Shown here: piece by piece, positions 11,355 to 25,118 of the stretch | Layout: each line of letters starts with the position of its first letter | Position numbering within the stretch: position 1 is the stretch's first letter | Source of the DNA: Calonectria ilicicola | Lineage: Eukaryota; Ascomycota; Sordariomycetes; Hypocreales; Nectriaceae | DNA: 64,000 nucleotides | Direction: 5' to 3' | NCBI GenBank assembly: GCA_020809705.1 | Contig: CP085833.1 | Coordinates: forward strand, 5,022,001-5,086,000 | Program-made: the position numbers and the translations under genes | Notes under the pieces: generated by a model | Seen by the model: the letters and a program-made list of their open reading frames with translations, nothing else | What the model was told of the DNA's origin: nothing | Databases searched by the model: none

Positions 11355-12602
11355 ATGGAGTTCCAGTTCGGCACCGAGGTTTGCCGCCCAGCCTTTGACG
11401 ACAGAGCCACTCCAAAGGTCTCCTTTGGATTGAGGTTCCCAGAGGCATGTTTCAATCACGTCCAAGGAACATTTTCTAGCTCCAAGGTCTATGTCATATG
11501 CTCTAAATCTTTATCAAAGAATACGGATACACTTGAAAGACTTCGTTCAGCCCTGGGACATCGCATTATTGGAGTGAGGATCGGCATCAGCCCACACACC
11601 CCAATTGCAGAAGTCTTGCAAGTTGTCAAGGATGCTCAGGATAAAGATGTAGATTGTCTCATCACTCTTGGCGCAGGCAGTCTGACAGATGCAGCGAAAT
11701 TAGTACGACTTGCTTTGGCCAATTCCGTCACTACTGAGGAGGAAATGAATACTCTCTGGGGATCCAAAAAGAGCAATCCTGCCTTACGAGATGGGATTAT
11801 TAAACCAACCATTCCTCTCATACATATCCCAACTTCGCTTTCTGGGGGCGAGTATCAAGCCCTTGCTGGGGGCACCGAATCCAAAGGACACGCCAAAAGA
11901 ACCTTCATGTGCGAGGGGGTTGATCCAGACCTCGTTATTCAGGACCCAGAACTGTGTCTCACAACACCTCAATGGGTCTGGCTAAGCACCGGTATTCGCT
12001 CTGTGGATCATTGCGTAGAGACTCTTTGCTCACTGCTCTCCAATGAATACGGGGATGACTCGGCAAAAAGAGGCCTCCCAAAGCTTATTTCTGGGCTGCT
12101 TGAGAGCAAGAGAAATCCAACTCAGCTAAATGCTCGGCATCTTTGTCAGCAAGGCGTAATCCATGCAATGTGCGCAGTATCGAGTGGTGTTCCCTTAGGT
12201 GCCAGCCATGCAATCGGCCACCAGCTTGGTCCGCTTGGTGTTGGACACGGAGAAACTAGCTGTATCTTGCTACCTACCGTTTGCAAGTTCAACTTGAAGA
12301 TGAAGGCAAACCCTGAGCGACAAGCAATGACCAGGGATCTTCTTCTAGGTACAATTGAAGTCACGCAACTTCTACAGGCACAGGGACGTGACCAAAAAGC
12401 TGTCGACCTTGGTGACATCTTGGATGTGGTCATCTCGGCGTTGGAAATGCCGAGATCATTGAAGGATGTGGGGATTGGCTCCGAACATCTACCGCTTTTG
12501 GCAAAAAATAGCTTGGATGACATATGGATTAAAACGAACCCTATTCCTCTGACGGAAGAGTCTCAAGTGAGAGAAATTTTGGACAACTGTGTTGGGGAGT
12601 AG
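11355..12602 (+). CDS. Maleylacetate reductase-like iron-type alcohol dehydrogenase
   Basis: Single exon, 415 aa. The family III (Fe-type) dehydrogenase fold is shown by ITLGAGSLTDAAK (nucleotide binding), IHIPTSLSGGEYQALAG, STGIRSVDHCVE (ligand Asp and His) and GASHAIGHQLGPLGVGHGET, which holds the two other metal-ligand His positions. Maleylacetate reductases use NAD(P)H to reduce maleylacetate to 3-oxoadipate, the step that joins hydroxyquinol and hydroquinone routes to the 3-oxoadipate pathway. That fits the CoA-transferase and thiolase next to it. Another short alcohol or oxoacid is an alternative substrate because the subfamily cannot be settled by eye. Confidence 0.87.
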   Translation: MEFQFGTEVCRPAFDDRATPKVSFGLRFPEACFNHVQGTFSSSKVYVICSKSLSKNTDTLERLRSALGHRIIGVRIGISPHTPIAEVLQVVKDAQDKDVDCLITLGAGSLTDAAKLVRLALANSVTTEEEMNTLWGSKKSNPALRDGIIKPTIPLIHIPTSLSGGEYQALAGGTESKGHAKRTFMCEGVDPDLVIQDPELCLTTPQWVWLSTGIRSVDHCVETLCSLLSNEYGDDSAKRGLPKLISGLLESKRNPTQLNARHLCQQGVIHAMCAVSSGVPLGASHAIGHQLGPLGVGHGETSCILLPTVCKFNLKMKANPERQAMTRDLLLGTIEVTQLLQAQGRDQKAVDLGDILDVVISALEMPRSLKDVGIGSEHLPLLAKNSLDDIWIKTNPIPLTEESQVREILDNCVGE

Positions 12603-13088
12603 AAGGTTGAAGTAAATGCTAAATAAGATGTGGTTTAATCTCAGAAACGCCGAATCGCCCCCTTAGTATAGCTAAGACCTGCTACTGCATTGATTACCCA
12701 ACATGATTCTAGTGCGCGAAATAAATGGCAAATATACTCGTATTTAATTCATTCATTCATTCTCCAAATCTAATTTATTCAAGCAATTTAGCATTTCATT
12801 GTGCAGCAACAACACATCCTTGTTCATCACTTGCTGAGCATGGTAGCCTTGGATTCGACCACTCGATCCGAATATTAGCGATTTCTACCCTCATCTGATC
12901 CACTCCCTGAGCCTGTCTCTACTAAAATACCATTCATAATCTTGGCTCTCGCATGTAATTGGACTGTGAAGAGAAAGATGTTGGGGCACCCCTTCCACAT
13001 GCCCCACATGCAGGGTGCATGCGGAGAAATCATGATAACAACATCAACCCCACCATGATCCAGTCATCCAACTTCACTCAAACTAATC
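12603..13088. promoter_or_regulatory. Intergenic region and promoter of the Zn2Cys6 regulator
   Basis: 486 nt. Near the regulator start are TTGGGGC 12981-12987 (one mismatch) and GCCCCAC 13001-13007 in inverted orientation, 82 nt before the ATG. A short ATTC tetranucleotide run lies near 12750. No gene is seen. Confidence 0.55.
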
Positions 13089-15754
13089 ATGTCATCATCT
13101 TTCACAACCATGAAGAATTCTTACAAAGAAGATGGCAAAGGTCGCACGAGGGCATCAAAAGCCTGCTTGGTTTGCCGGCGACGCAAAGTGCGATGCACAG
13201 TCGCCCGAAATGGACAACCATGTGTGAATTGTGTTCTGGACGGCCACCCTTGTGTGATGGTCGATAGGGTTCTTAGAGGGTGAGTCGACTCATTTCAAAT
13301 TGCGAGAATAGAGACCAACTCAGATAAGAACGCGCCGAAAAGCCAAACCCAGGCACAATGCGCCAAATTCCGAAGAGCTTGTGGCAGATGATGAGGCGGA
13401 TCTACAAAGAATGCCTCTCGATCAGGTACAGGATAGCCCTACAGACATCGATAATCTCAGTCAAGCTCAAAGTGCCTTCTCGGTTCAAAGCGGCGAGGTT
13501 ACCGATCATTCCACAACGTCTATTTCTGGCCAGATTTCGGAAAGGAGCAAAATCTCCATTGGTGCGATGCAAACAAGTCAGACTGCGTCTTCATTCGCTT
13601 CCGAATACAACCATCTGAATGACCTGCATTCTTTCGATCAATATCGTTTGTTCAAATCCGAAGTTACATACTCAGCGTATTCTTTTCTCATGATTTCAAA
13701 TATATCAAAGATGCCACCCGAGGACGTCAACTATCTGGATATCAAGAAATGTCTTTCGGTGCCGACAAGACATATTCTTGACGAGTTCGTCCAGCAGTAC
13801 TTTCGTTTTGTGCACCCCATGTTGCCGCTTATCAACGAAACTCTCTTTTGGAACATGTATAGCCAGGTTGATGAAGAAGCTGGACGAAAGGTCCCACGGA
13901 TTTCACTTTTAGTTCTCCACTCAATGCTCTTCTCTGCATGTTCCTTCGTCTCCCATCGCACACTCGAGCAACTGGGCTACTCTAATGTTCGCGCGGCCAG
14001 AAAGGCTTTCTATCAACGAGCCAAAGCTTTGTACGACTTTGAAACCGAATCTTCAAAGCTAAATATCGCGCAGGCTGCGTTATTGCTTTCACATTGGACC
14101 CCTTCTGTTGAGGAGGCAGTGTGCAAACAGAATGTCACTTGGTTGACGATCGCTATAGAAAATGCCAAATCTGTGAAAGCTCACCAGACTCAGAGAGGCT
14201 CAATTTCTTCCAAAGATCCTGTTGATATGCAAAGGAGAATGGCCCTCAAACGTTTATGGGGCTGCTGCATTGTCCGAGATAGCCTAATGTCTATTTCCTT
14301 GCGACGCAGTTGTCGAATCTCAAACGACAATCTCGACCTTGACGCGGGCTTCGTGCTTACCTATGCGGAACTTGCGACCGAAACCTACCATTCTAGAGTT
14401 TATAATTCTGCCACGAAGAATCACTTGACTATATCCTACCTATGCCTAGCCGACATGTGCGTGAAATTGAACGCCGTTTCGTCGTTATTGTTCCCATACG
14501 AAAGAGGCGGTAGGAATAAATATTCTCTCTCAATCGAAGAAAAGGTTCGACTAGAGAATTTTCGCATTTTTGTTGAGCAGTGGCGTGAAACAATGATGAC
14601 GAAACTTTCTATTAAAAAGCCTCAGAGCGACCCAAATCTGAGGCCTGATGAAGTACTACACCCTTCAGTAGTTCTTTATGGTAACCTGGCACATATATTC
14701 TACTAGTAAGTTTACCATTATGCAATCAGACTGGGGATTCACCATTAATCTTATTAGTTGCCTGAGAATTGCCTTGACAAATCGCAATATGCTAATATTT
14801 GCTGACTCGGCTGGCTTTAACCTCAAAGAAACCGACGTCTATCTTGAAGACATACAGAATTCAATACAAGGAATTTCTCAACGCATGAGGGAACTTTCAG
14901 GCCTGGGTATCATCCGTTTCTTACCTGCTAGTGTGTAAGTTTTGGTCTTGAATTATGTTTACTTTCTTCTCTGAACAGTACATAGCGTTGCTTGCATCTC
15001 TTTACCACTGGCCCTGCATTTGATTGATTGCAGAATCACAATGCGCAAACCCGGAACAAATCCGGATCCGTTCATCAACGCTATGAAGACATACGAGTGT
15101 CTTTACGATGGAGTGGAGTGGGCTGCTGAAACAATTCGGCTCATGCTAGGGCAAACACAACTTGCACAGTGTATCGAATCTATCTTCTCTGTCGCCGATG
15201 CTGGTTCAGATTCATGGAAGTACATCATCTCGTCTGATCCCAACTGCTATTTGAAGCTTGCCGTCACCATGGATTTAAGTTTTAATCAAGGTCGCCTGCC
15301 AGAAGAAACGGACTTCCCTGTGGGCCTCCAGCAACTACCCTCCAATCGCACTACAGATAGTCTATTCCCGCCGGATATTGGATTCTCGGACTCTGAAATT
15401 CTTGAGATGGTAGGGATAATTCCACAAACCAAGAGAGGTGAAACTCAGAGGATCCTTCCTGATGGCATAACCAATGGAAGCCCATCTGGCAATAGTCCAT
15501 GTTCAGCAGTGGGCTTAGGAGCCTCGGGTAATGATTCAGTTTCCACTCCGTGGGAAACAGCAGGCAGTCAAAAGCATGGATTCAGCCCGTTTCAAGATCA
15601 AGAGTCTGTCGCGGACACTCACTCTTCAGCATTTTCGCCTTCGGCGATACTACAGAATGCGTCAGTCGAAGGTTTAGGCATTTGGGATAGTGAAGGCGGG
15701 GATATTTGGCCTGATGGCTATCAACCGGGCTATCAAGAGGACACTGTGATTTAG
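13089..15754 (+). CDS. Zn2Cys6 transcription factor with fungal_trans domain, putative cluster regulator
   Basis: Four exons, about join(13089..13268, 13324..14705, 14758..14934, 15034..15754), near 819 aa. The zinc cluster (residues about 24-54) has CX2CX6CX8CX2CX6C spacing, beginning ACLVCRRRKVRC. The middle region matches the fungal_trans domain (FRFVHPMLPLINETLFW and following; LKRLWGCCIVRDSLMSI), similar to the cutinase-factor-like regulators. The Ser/Gly-rich C-terminus may be the activation domain. Introns 2 and 3 are clean. Intron 1 is uncertain: the strong donor at 13280 (GTGAGT) would bring a stop into frame, so I used the weak donor at 13269. Position in the middle of the catabolic genes suggests pathway-specific control. 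Confidence 0.85.
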
Positions 15755-17136
15755 GCAAGCAGTGCACCTAATGTCTAGCATCCTCGTCCACTTAAGATGA
15801 GTATTTTTCAAGTAAGCGCAAATGTTTCCATCTATGAAATGCCAGATCAACACCATCATCCCCCAACACAAACCTCCGTTGTCGAAGAAACCCTCATCTC
15901 TCGTCCCTCAGTGCTGCTTGTGCGGGACACCGCTGACATGTGGGGCTGCTCTTAACTGGTCTTGGAAGATTTTACGGGGTATCCCACATAAATACCCCTT
16001 CCCCACAATGTGAATGATGGCGTGGTGGGTGTGTAGCTGAGCCCTCCAATTTAAGTTCTTAAGTCTACGGCCCCATACTAAGCTAAGCTTAATACGAGGC
16101 TATACTTTGTGGTTCATCAGGTGCCGAGATCGATGAGATGAAACCCGCAGGCGATGGATTGCGGGGAAGCCTTGACATAACCTCGGCCGGTTTTGTCTAC
16201 TACGCGGTGAGTAAATAAAAGTCGCGCAAGATAAATCGCAGTAATGGCATATGGGACCTTTTGAAGTACTATTGTCGGTGGAGATATGCGTTATAATATA
16301 CGACGGACATGCAAATACCACTGTCAGTTTTGTCTTATTGACGCGGTCTCAGGTCGGTTGCAACGTGGTCTTGGGTCCCACAAGAGGCGCAGACACATCA
16401 TCCATCGGTCCGATTGGTTGATCCAAAGGCGAGATCAAATGTCACTTTGTGGTCAAGAGATTACTCCCCTGCATCCTCTCCTCAACCTATCTAAGGAAGG
16501 GGTCAGTTCATGGAAAAGTCATTTCATCATCAAGTCTCATCAATTGATAGATTCTACCCAGTGTTGGTTTTTATACTGTAGCAATAGCGGCGTCTTGGCC
16601 CAGTGACTACTTTCACTACTTGACGTGGTCAAATGCTAACTTAGAGCATTGCCAACTCACCTCCATCTAGATTCTATGGAAATCCAGGCTGCTGAGCATT
16701 TTCTCCACTCATGCAAATCAAATCGAAAAATTATCGCAAAACGCTGTAGCATCTCGGCCGCTGTTTTTCCCTCATGCACATCGGCCCGCACCGATAATAG
16801 CTCGACGAGGGTATCTTGGCGAGTGTCCCACAGGGTCCCCTCGTCTCAATGCAACATAAACCTACCAATCTGGCATTAATAGTGATGATCCCGGTGTTTC
16901 AACCTCGTTCAGACACGTGAAGCAAAATAATGTAGCTTTCTCCGTGCTTTGTCATGTGGGACCGCCCACATCCAACGGCCTGATGCAACTAGACCCTGTG
17001 TGGTCGGTGAGGGGGTGGGATGCTGGTGGCCATGGCACTATAAACATTGATGTCTGCCAACAGCCTGTTGGTTCGGACCTTCGTCTCTGAAACACAAAAC
17101 TTTCATCGCACTCCCCGTCAAAAATCGTCATAGAAA
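15755..17136. promoter_or_regulatory. Long intergenic region upstream of aldehyde dehydrogenase
   Basis: 1.38 kb without a supported gene. Motif copies: GTGGGGC 15940-15946, CCCCAC 16001-16006, and a tight variant ATGTGGG 16954-16960 with CCCACAT 16965-16971 (4-nt spacer), about 165 nt before the aldehyde dehydrogenase ATG. Confidence 0.5.
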
Positions 17137-18708
17137 ATGATCGAAGTCGATTTTTCCTCATTTCGCAACCTGATTGCGGGGTCGCTCCGCAACAGCGAAA
17201 ACACAGGCCGTGCCATTAATCCTTCCAATCGCAAACCTCTGTGGGAAATCCCCGTTGCCTCTTCTGGCGACTTGGAGGACGCTGTTTCCGCCGCTGGTGC
17301 AGCATTTCCACAATGGTCTAAAACACCATGGGCTGAGAGACGCAAATGCCTTGTTCGGGCCAGCGAGCTTCTACAACAGCATCGATCCGAAATGGCAAAC
17401 CTCATCATGCTTGAAGGCGGCAAACCCTCACAATTCGCCGACTTCGAAGTGGGACAAGCAATCGATAACATTGATTTCTATTGTGAGCACATACAACCCT
17501 TTCATAAACATCGTCCAAGTTCTGATTGAAATGGTAGCGACGCTGCACAAACCCGAGTCTCAGATAATTCAAGACGACGAAAATATCCGACTGACATTAC
17601 AATATGCTCCCATCGGCGTGGTCGGAGCCATCTGTCCCTGGAATTTCCCTTTGATCCTCTCTGTTGGCAAAATTGCACCAGCTCTACTCGCCGGCAATTG
17701 CCTCATCGCCAAACCATCTCCATACACACCATACAGTCTCATAAAATTTGCCGAGATCATAAAAGACGTGTTTCCGCCAGGAGTGTTCCAGGCCTTGCAT
17801 GGAGACGACACGCTAGGGCCACAAATCTGCGCTCACCCGGGCATTCACAAAATCAGCTTCACTGGATCCACCGCCACTGGGAAAAAGATTATGGCCTCAG
17901 CCAGCAAAACACTCAAAGACGTCACACTCGAGCTTGGTGGAAATAATGCAAGCATCATCTGTCCAGACGTCGACGTTGATACCGTGGCGCCACAAGTTGC
18001 CATGGGTTCATTCTTCAATTCCGGGCAGCTCTGTGTTGCAAGCAAACGCATCTATGTGCACAAGGACATTTATGAACCATTTCTGAAGAAAATGGTTGAG
18101 ACAGTCAAGTCTTGGAAAGTCGGCCCAGCATCTGCTGAAGTCGGACAGATGCTGGGTCCTGTTCAAAATGAAATGCAATACAACATCGTTAAATCGTTTT
18201 TCGAAGACAGTGCCAAGAATGGACACAAATTTGCATTGGGTGGCGATCAGACATTTGATGAATCGAGTTTTGTTATTCAGCCAGCAATCGTGGATCACCC
18301 ACCTGATGAATCGCTGGTCGTCCAGGGTGAAGCATTTGGTAAGAATACTGGTCCACTCATGAAGGAGTTGCGAAAAAAAAAAAAAACTAACAATACCCAC
18401 TAGGGCCAATTGTTCCAATCCAAACATGGACAACAGAAGACGAAGTAATTGCACGGGTAAACAACACTTCTTCAGGCTTAGGCGGCGCTGTGTGGTCGTC
18501 AAATCTCGATCGTGCATATGCCCTTGCCGGTCGCATCGAAGCCGGTACCGTCTGGATCAATAGTTTCGAGAAGCCATTGCCCCAAGCATATTTAGCAGGC
18601 CACAAAGAGTCTGGAATAGGGGGCGAAGGAGGCAAGCAGGGATTACTAGGATATTGCAAACCTCAGATGATTCACCATTACAAAGAATTGGTGAAAAGCA
18701 AAATATAG
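17137..18708 (+). CDS. NAD(P)-dependent aldehyde dehydrogenase
   Basis: Three exons, join(17137..17482, 17538..18338, 18404..18708), 483 aa. Superfamily landmarks in order: GVVGAICPWNFPL, the NAD site FTGSTATGKKI, general-base Glu in LELGGNN, and nucleophile Cys in GQLCVASKR, then GPIVPIQTW. The second intron has a long A-run just before its CTAAC branch site. Aldehyde substrates cannot be read from sequence. In this cluster it could oxidise a benzaldehyde made by the VAO/ADH pair, or a ring-fission semialdehyde to maleylacetate. It has no obvious targeting signal. Confidence 0.92.
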
Positions 18709-18865
18709 AAAAGGATAATGTATACAGACCCTTGGGAGAAATGAGCCTTATCCTAGACAAATCGGAAACGCAGCCCTTTTGGATCACATAATTTGAAATA
18801 AATTTGAAGATAGCGCACGTGATGTATCTGCTATCAAAGCACCGCAAGGAGACTGGACGGCCCGC

Positions 18866-19690
18866 CTATTTCCCAATGAACTTCTTAAAGCTCTCGATAA
18901 TGGCCTTTTCATCGTATATATATGTAAGACTGGGGTGCACAATAACAGCTTGTGACCACTTATAAAAATTGGGGGCTTTTTCCTGCAACGCTACACTGAT
19001 GCTGCCAGGCAACAGATCATACTTGATCAAAGTGTATAGGCGAATTACAAACGAGCCAGTTAATACCTGTGGATTATGGTCAGAAAAAAGTCTTTAGGAC
19101 AGTAAACCTGCATTCTGTATCGTTTGGGGTTCGAAATACCTCAGCCAAGGTAAGTTTATCGCTGCCACCATAAAATGGCGCTGCATCCTTGAGTAGCGGT
19201 TCGATCTCTTTGTCGACAACATTGACAAATTCGGCGCCGATGCTTTCAGCTTCCTCATTTGACTTGGCTCTAAGCGCCTTGAAGGTGAATGGGTTTGCTT
19301 TACTGGAGTAGGCGTCAACGAAAAAGTTGATGCGGGCTCGCTTCAGGGCACCTCCGTTGCTGTCAGACGTTGGCACAAGGTGTGAGGGGTGCTTGTCGGC
19401 CAGGAACTGGGCAACAATGGCCGACTCGGTAATAATTTCTCCATCATAAGAAATTGATGGCACTGTTCCCCGCGGGTTAACCTTCAAGTACTCAGGAGAA
19501 CGCGGAACTGATAGGTCAATAATTTCTTCTTTGTACGGGACCCCAAGTTCGGCAAGGGCAATGTGCGCCCGATGTGCGACTAGAATACGTTAATATCTAT
19601 CTTGAGCGATTTTCATAAAGAAACGGGAGTCGCGGAATTACAGGGGCAGGTGTGGCTAGTGTAAAGTAGGATCTCAGGTGAAGACGCCAT
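18866..19690 (-). CDS. Glutathione S-transferase, omega-like (Cys active site)
   Basis: Three exons, complement(18866..19066, 19140..19579, 19642..19690), 229 aa. The thioredoxin-fold N-terminus reads LLYTSHTCPFAHRAHIALAE, and the CPFAHR motif across the first intron is the Cys-type active site of omega-like transferases. It continues with KVNPRGTVPSISYDG and the TESAIVAQFLAD glutathione-binding segment; the helical C-terminal domain fills the rest. Such enzymes perform deglutathionylation or reductive steps. Isomerisation of a ring-fission product is a possible role here, but zeta-type isomerases carry a different (Ser) motif. An in-frame ATG at 19801 exists, but 19690 gives the normal family start. 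Confidence 0.87.
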
Positions 19691-21070
19691 GATGCGTGAT
19701 TGTTTTTTGGAGACGTGAGTCGAATAGAAACAGGCTGGACCTCTGAGCCGACCGAACATAAAAGCCAGATATTCGAGATCAAATAATTCACCACCTACCA
19801 TATATTTCCCAGATTAATGCGCACGTATTCTAAATGCATTTGGTCAATGTCGGCGGAATCGGCACTATCGGAAATGTGGAGGAATAAACTTTACTGGGGG
19901 TTTGTGACAAATCTAATCTACGTTTCAGTACGAGGGCTTCAATCACCACGCGAGGAAAGCGGATTGGGTTTTAATCAGTAGTGGCCTTGTCGCTTGCTTT
20001 GGTGCAACTAGTCTGTGATAGCCACTTTGCAGTGAGCTGGCCACAGCTTCAACTACGCCACTGCCCACACAGTATAAAACAACGCAAGGCGATTTTATGT
20101 AGCGGGCATAATCCAATGCATGTTTCTTTTTAATCCTTCGTTACGGTGATGGTCACATCGACTTATTAATCCCATATGAACGGTCTCAACCAGATAGCAA
20201 TCAGCTCGTGTGGGACCCAATCTGCCTTCACGCCACCGCCGCGCGCCATGGTATCATCCATCCAGCGGTCTAATTCTATCTAGGAGCACCATGTTGTACC
20301 AGTTCAAGACGTTATTAAGCGGCCCCTTAGCTCTGGAGCTAAAACTCTCATATAGCCGCTGATAACAATTCGGTGAGCCGACGCGCGCGGTATGGATTTT
20401 AGCTTGGTTGGTTCGCGATTGGGTTGGCGTTTGGTGGCTGTGGGGCCACGAGGACATTCGGAGTTACCTCAATCCTCCGGTCCATAACGCTCGGACGGTG
20501 CACATTAAGGGATATCATGAGGAAGCACGAAGTACGCAAGATGACATATCAAACATTCAGAATATACCAAAGAGGATCAAAATATCTAGAAAAGTGTTTG
20601 CCAAGACGTGACGGCCCGGTGCCGAAATATCCGAAACCATAACTTGCACAAAAAGCATCACAAATGGCATGCCCGTTAGCTCGACACCCTCAGCTGTGGA
20701 AAAGCAAGAATCACATCGTTATAACCAACTCAGCCTAATGCCGCCTTCAAGTTTAATAATGCATTATCCGTTGCGGTATGCTTGTAGTAGAGCTTATTAA
20801 TGGCGGCAAGTTGATCTAGTTGAAATGTGGCTAATTGGAATGTGGATTGTTCCGCGCGCGGGACCACAATTTCCAGCAACCGCGCGCTAGATTACACAAT
20901 CAACTACTCTCAGAGTCTCAGACGTGTGAGTGCTGTCTCACATTGAATCGGTCACTGATGTGGTATATATGTAGTCCCAGCATGAATCTGAAAAAGAGCA
21001 TCTCATCTCCAGCCTCACCGATCTATAACAGCTTTCACTCACCTTACACTCCGTTTATCAACTCAACACC
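19691..21070. other. Intergenic, promoter regions of GST and nitroreductase
   Basis: 1.38 kb between divergent genes with no coding sequence I can support. It has one GTGGGGC (20440-20446). A TATA-like TGGTATATATG is near 20959, about 110 nt before the nitroreductase ATG. Confidence 0.5.
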
Positions 21071-21760
21071 ATGACTGTCCCAAGCAACATCACCACTGAC
21101 CAATGGCTTGCCGCCGCTGCCCATCGCCGTTCCGTATACGGCCTGAAGGATACCTCTCACGTATCTGACGAGCGTATTGCGGAGATTATCAAGCAAGTCC
21201 TTGACTTTAGTCCCTCTTCGTACAACACACAGCCCGGCCGCGTTACCGTGGTCCTTGGCCAGAAGCACAAGGAGCTTTGGCAAGTGATTATTGACACCAT
21301 CAAGCCCATCCTTGAGGGTGCTGGTCCCGGCGTGTGGGACTCTCTGGCTCCCCGTTTTGAGGGTCACAAGAGCGCCTACGGCTCGGTATGATAGCCCCCA
21401 TGTCATCACGCTTCACCAAGTGCTAATTGAACATAGGTTCTTTTCTGGGACAGTGCTGAGTCCATCAAGGAAGCTCAGGCAACCCATCAAGCTGCTGCGC
21501 AGGCCTTGCCCAAGTTCGCTGACCATGCTAGCGGCATGGCCCAGATCCTTGTTTGGACAGCTCTTGAGATTGAAGGATTCGGCGCCAACTTGCAGCACAT
21601 GGGCGTCTTCCCTCCCGTCAACGCCGCTTTGCACAAGTTCCTCGGCCTGCCAGAGGACTACACTCTCCAGGCTAATCTCAACTTTGGCGAACTTGCTCAG
21701 CCACACCCCGAGAAGCCTTCGAAGTTGTCTTACGATGAGACTTTGAAGATTGTTAAATAA
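21071..21760 (+). CDS. Nitroreductase-family flavoprotein
   Basis: Two exons, join(21071..21385, 21437..21760), 212 aa; the 51-nt intron has a TGCTAATTG branch site. The FMN-binding start HRRSVYGL, the stretch SPSSYNTQPGRVTVVLG and the late block ALEIEGFGANLQHM match the small fungal nitroreductase-like proteins related to yeast Frm2/Hbn1. Members use FMN and NAD(P)H to reduce quinones or nitro compounds. A quinone-reducing role would suit a hydroquinone pathway, but this is inference. C-rich third codon positions suggest strong expression compared with its neighbours. Confidence 0.88.
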
Positions 21761-22730
21761 AGAAAACGCTTGCCCTGGAATCCATCAGCAGCGCAGTGGT
21801 TTTCGTAACGAAATTATTACGAATACAGCATCTTAGCGAGATATAGAAATAAATATAGACAATATTATTGGACGCTTTTATTGTTTCACCTCTTGATTGT
21901 AGATATCCTTTTTTATGAACCATGGTATTTTAGGGAAGGAAAGAAGTGTTTTTTTTTCTCTTTCGAATATCAATTTCCTTGTTGCGCTTCATTTTTCAGT
22001 ACACGCGCAATTCCAATGTACGCTTTGGTGACAACAGCCCCACACGTAAGTTGGCAGTGTGCACGCCAAGAATCAAGGCCTGCGGAGCGCTGAGAGACAG
22101 GGGCCGGAGCCCTGTAATTACGCGCCGATGGCCCAAAAAATTGGCATAGCAATGGGCCATTAAATCGGATATAATGCAGCCCACCTCACCAAAAGCTGAC
22201 ATAGCGTTGCTGACAACCACGCCCACTAATCATATCTTGACTGAGCTTCCAACGAAGAACAATAATGTTCGCCATTTTCGAACGGCTTGGTCTATAAATA
22301 AGCTGCCCGTCTACAAATTCAAGATTAAAATACCAGAAATGCACGCCAAAGTCGAAATCTTCGGTGGCATCAACCTTGAGCACACTCAAAAAAGTGCCAT
22401 AGCCGACCGGATTAAATGTGCTGTCGAAGTCCAGCTCATCTTCTGACGTATTGATCCAACGCGTCGTGGGGCCGTGGAGAATCCGTATTATTATTCATTG
22501 GCCCCACGATGTCGGCTCCCAGTTTCTCAAAGCCATTCAGTTTGAGAATATGCAATAAATGCATGCCAAGTGCAGCTGAAACGGAATCGCCGGCTATGGC
22601 TGACACAGAAGAATAAGAGCTGTCTCCAACATAAATTGTCACATCCCCTCAGCTCCATTCAGACAATGCCACATGTGTTTTCCTCCACTCCACCTCTCTA
22701 TTTATCCACGCTGCTACTAAATCAATCGCT
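21761..22730. promoter_or_regulatory. Intergenic with motif pair upstream of the VAO homologue
   Basis: 970 nt without a gene. GCCCCAC 22037-22043 stands alone. CGTGGGGCC 22465-22473 and GGCCCCACG 22500-22508 form a perfect 9-bp inverted repeat with a 26-nt spacer, about 220 nt before the VAO-type start. Confidence 0.65.
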
Positions 22731-24843
<2,113 letters not shown>

Positions 24844-25118
24844 AGAGAGGAGTATAGAGGAGCAGAGGGGAACAGAGAGGGGAAAGGAGAGGGATTGCCC
24901 CACGGGGTAGGTCACACGGGGGGCATTGACGGCTGTGGGGTCGGGATGGCCAACGAAAACCCGATAATGCGTGGAATCAATCATGCAGAAACATATATGT
25001 AGAACAGTATCTTCCCTGGATTCCAGCGTGTGTCGCCTTGTAACTATCTTGTGTCTCCTCCGATAGTCGAATCCTGTCCATTTCTGTTCATCACGGCCAT
25101 AACATAACAGCTCGCACG
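24844..25118. promoter_or_regulatory. VAO 3' end / ADH promoter with motif copies
   Basis: 275 nt. GCCCCAC 24897-24903 and GTGGGGT 24935-24941 lie in everted orientation 180-220 nt before the alcohol dehydrogenase ATG. A G-rich purine run (24845-24890) follows the VAO stop. Confidence 0.55.

Noticed and set aside
17174..18403. Long open frame of 409 codons over the aldehyde dehydrogenase.
   Set aside because: It reads through the first intron and starts in the wrong frame of exon 1; the spliced gene at 17137-18708 explains it.
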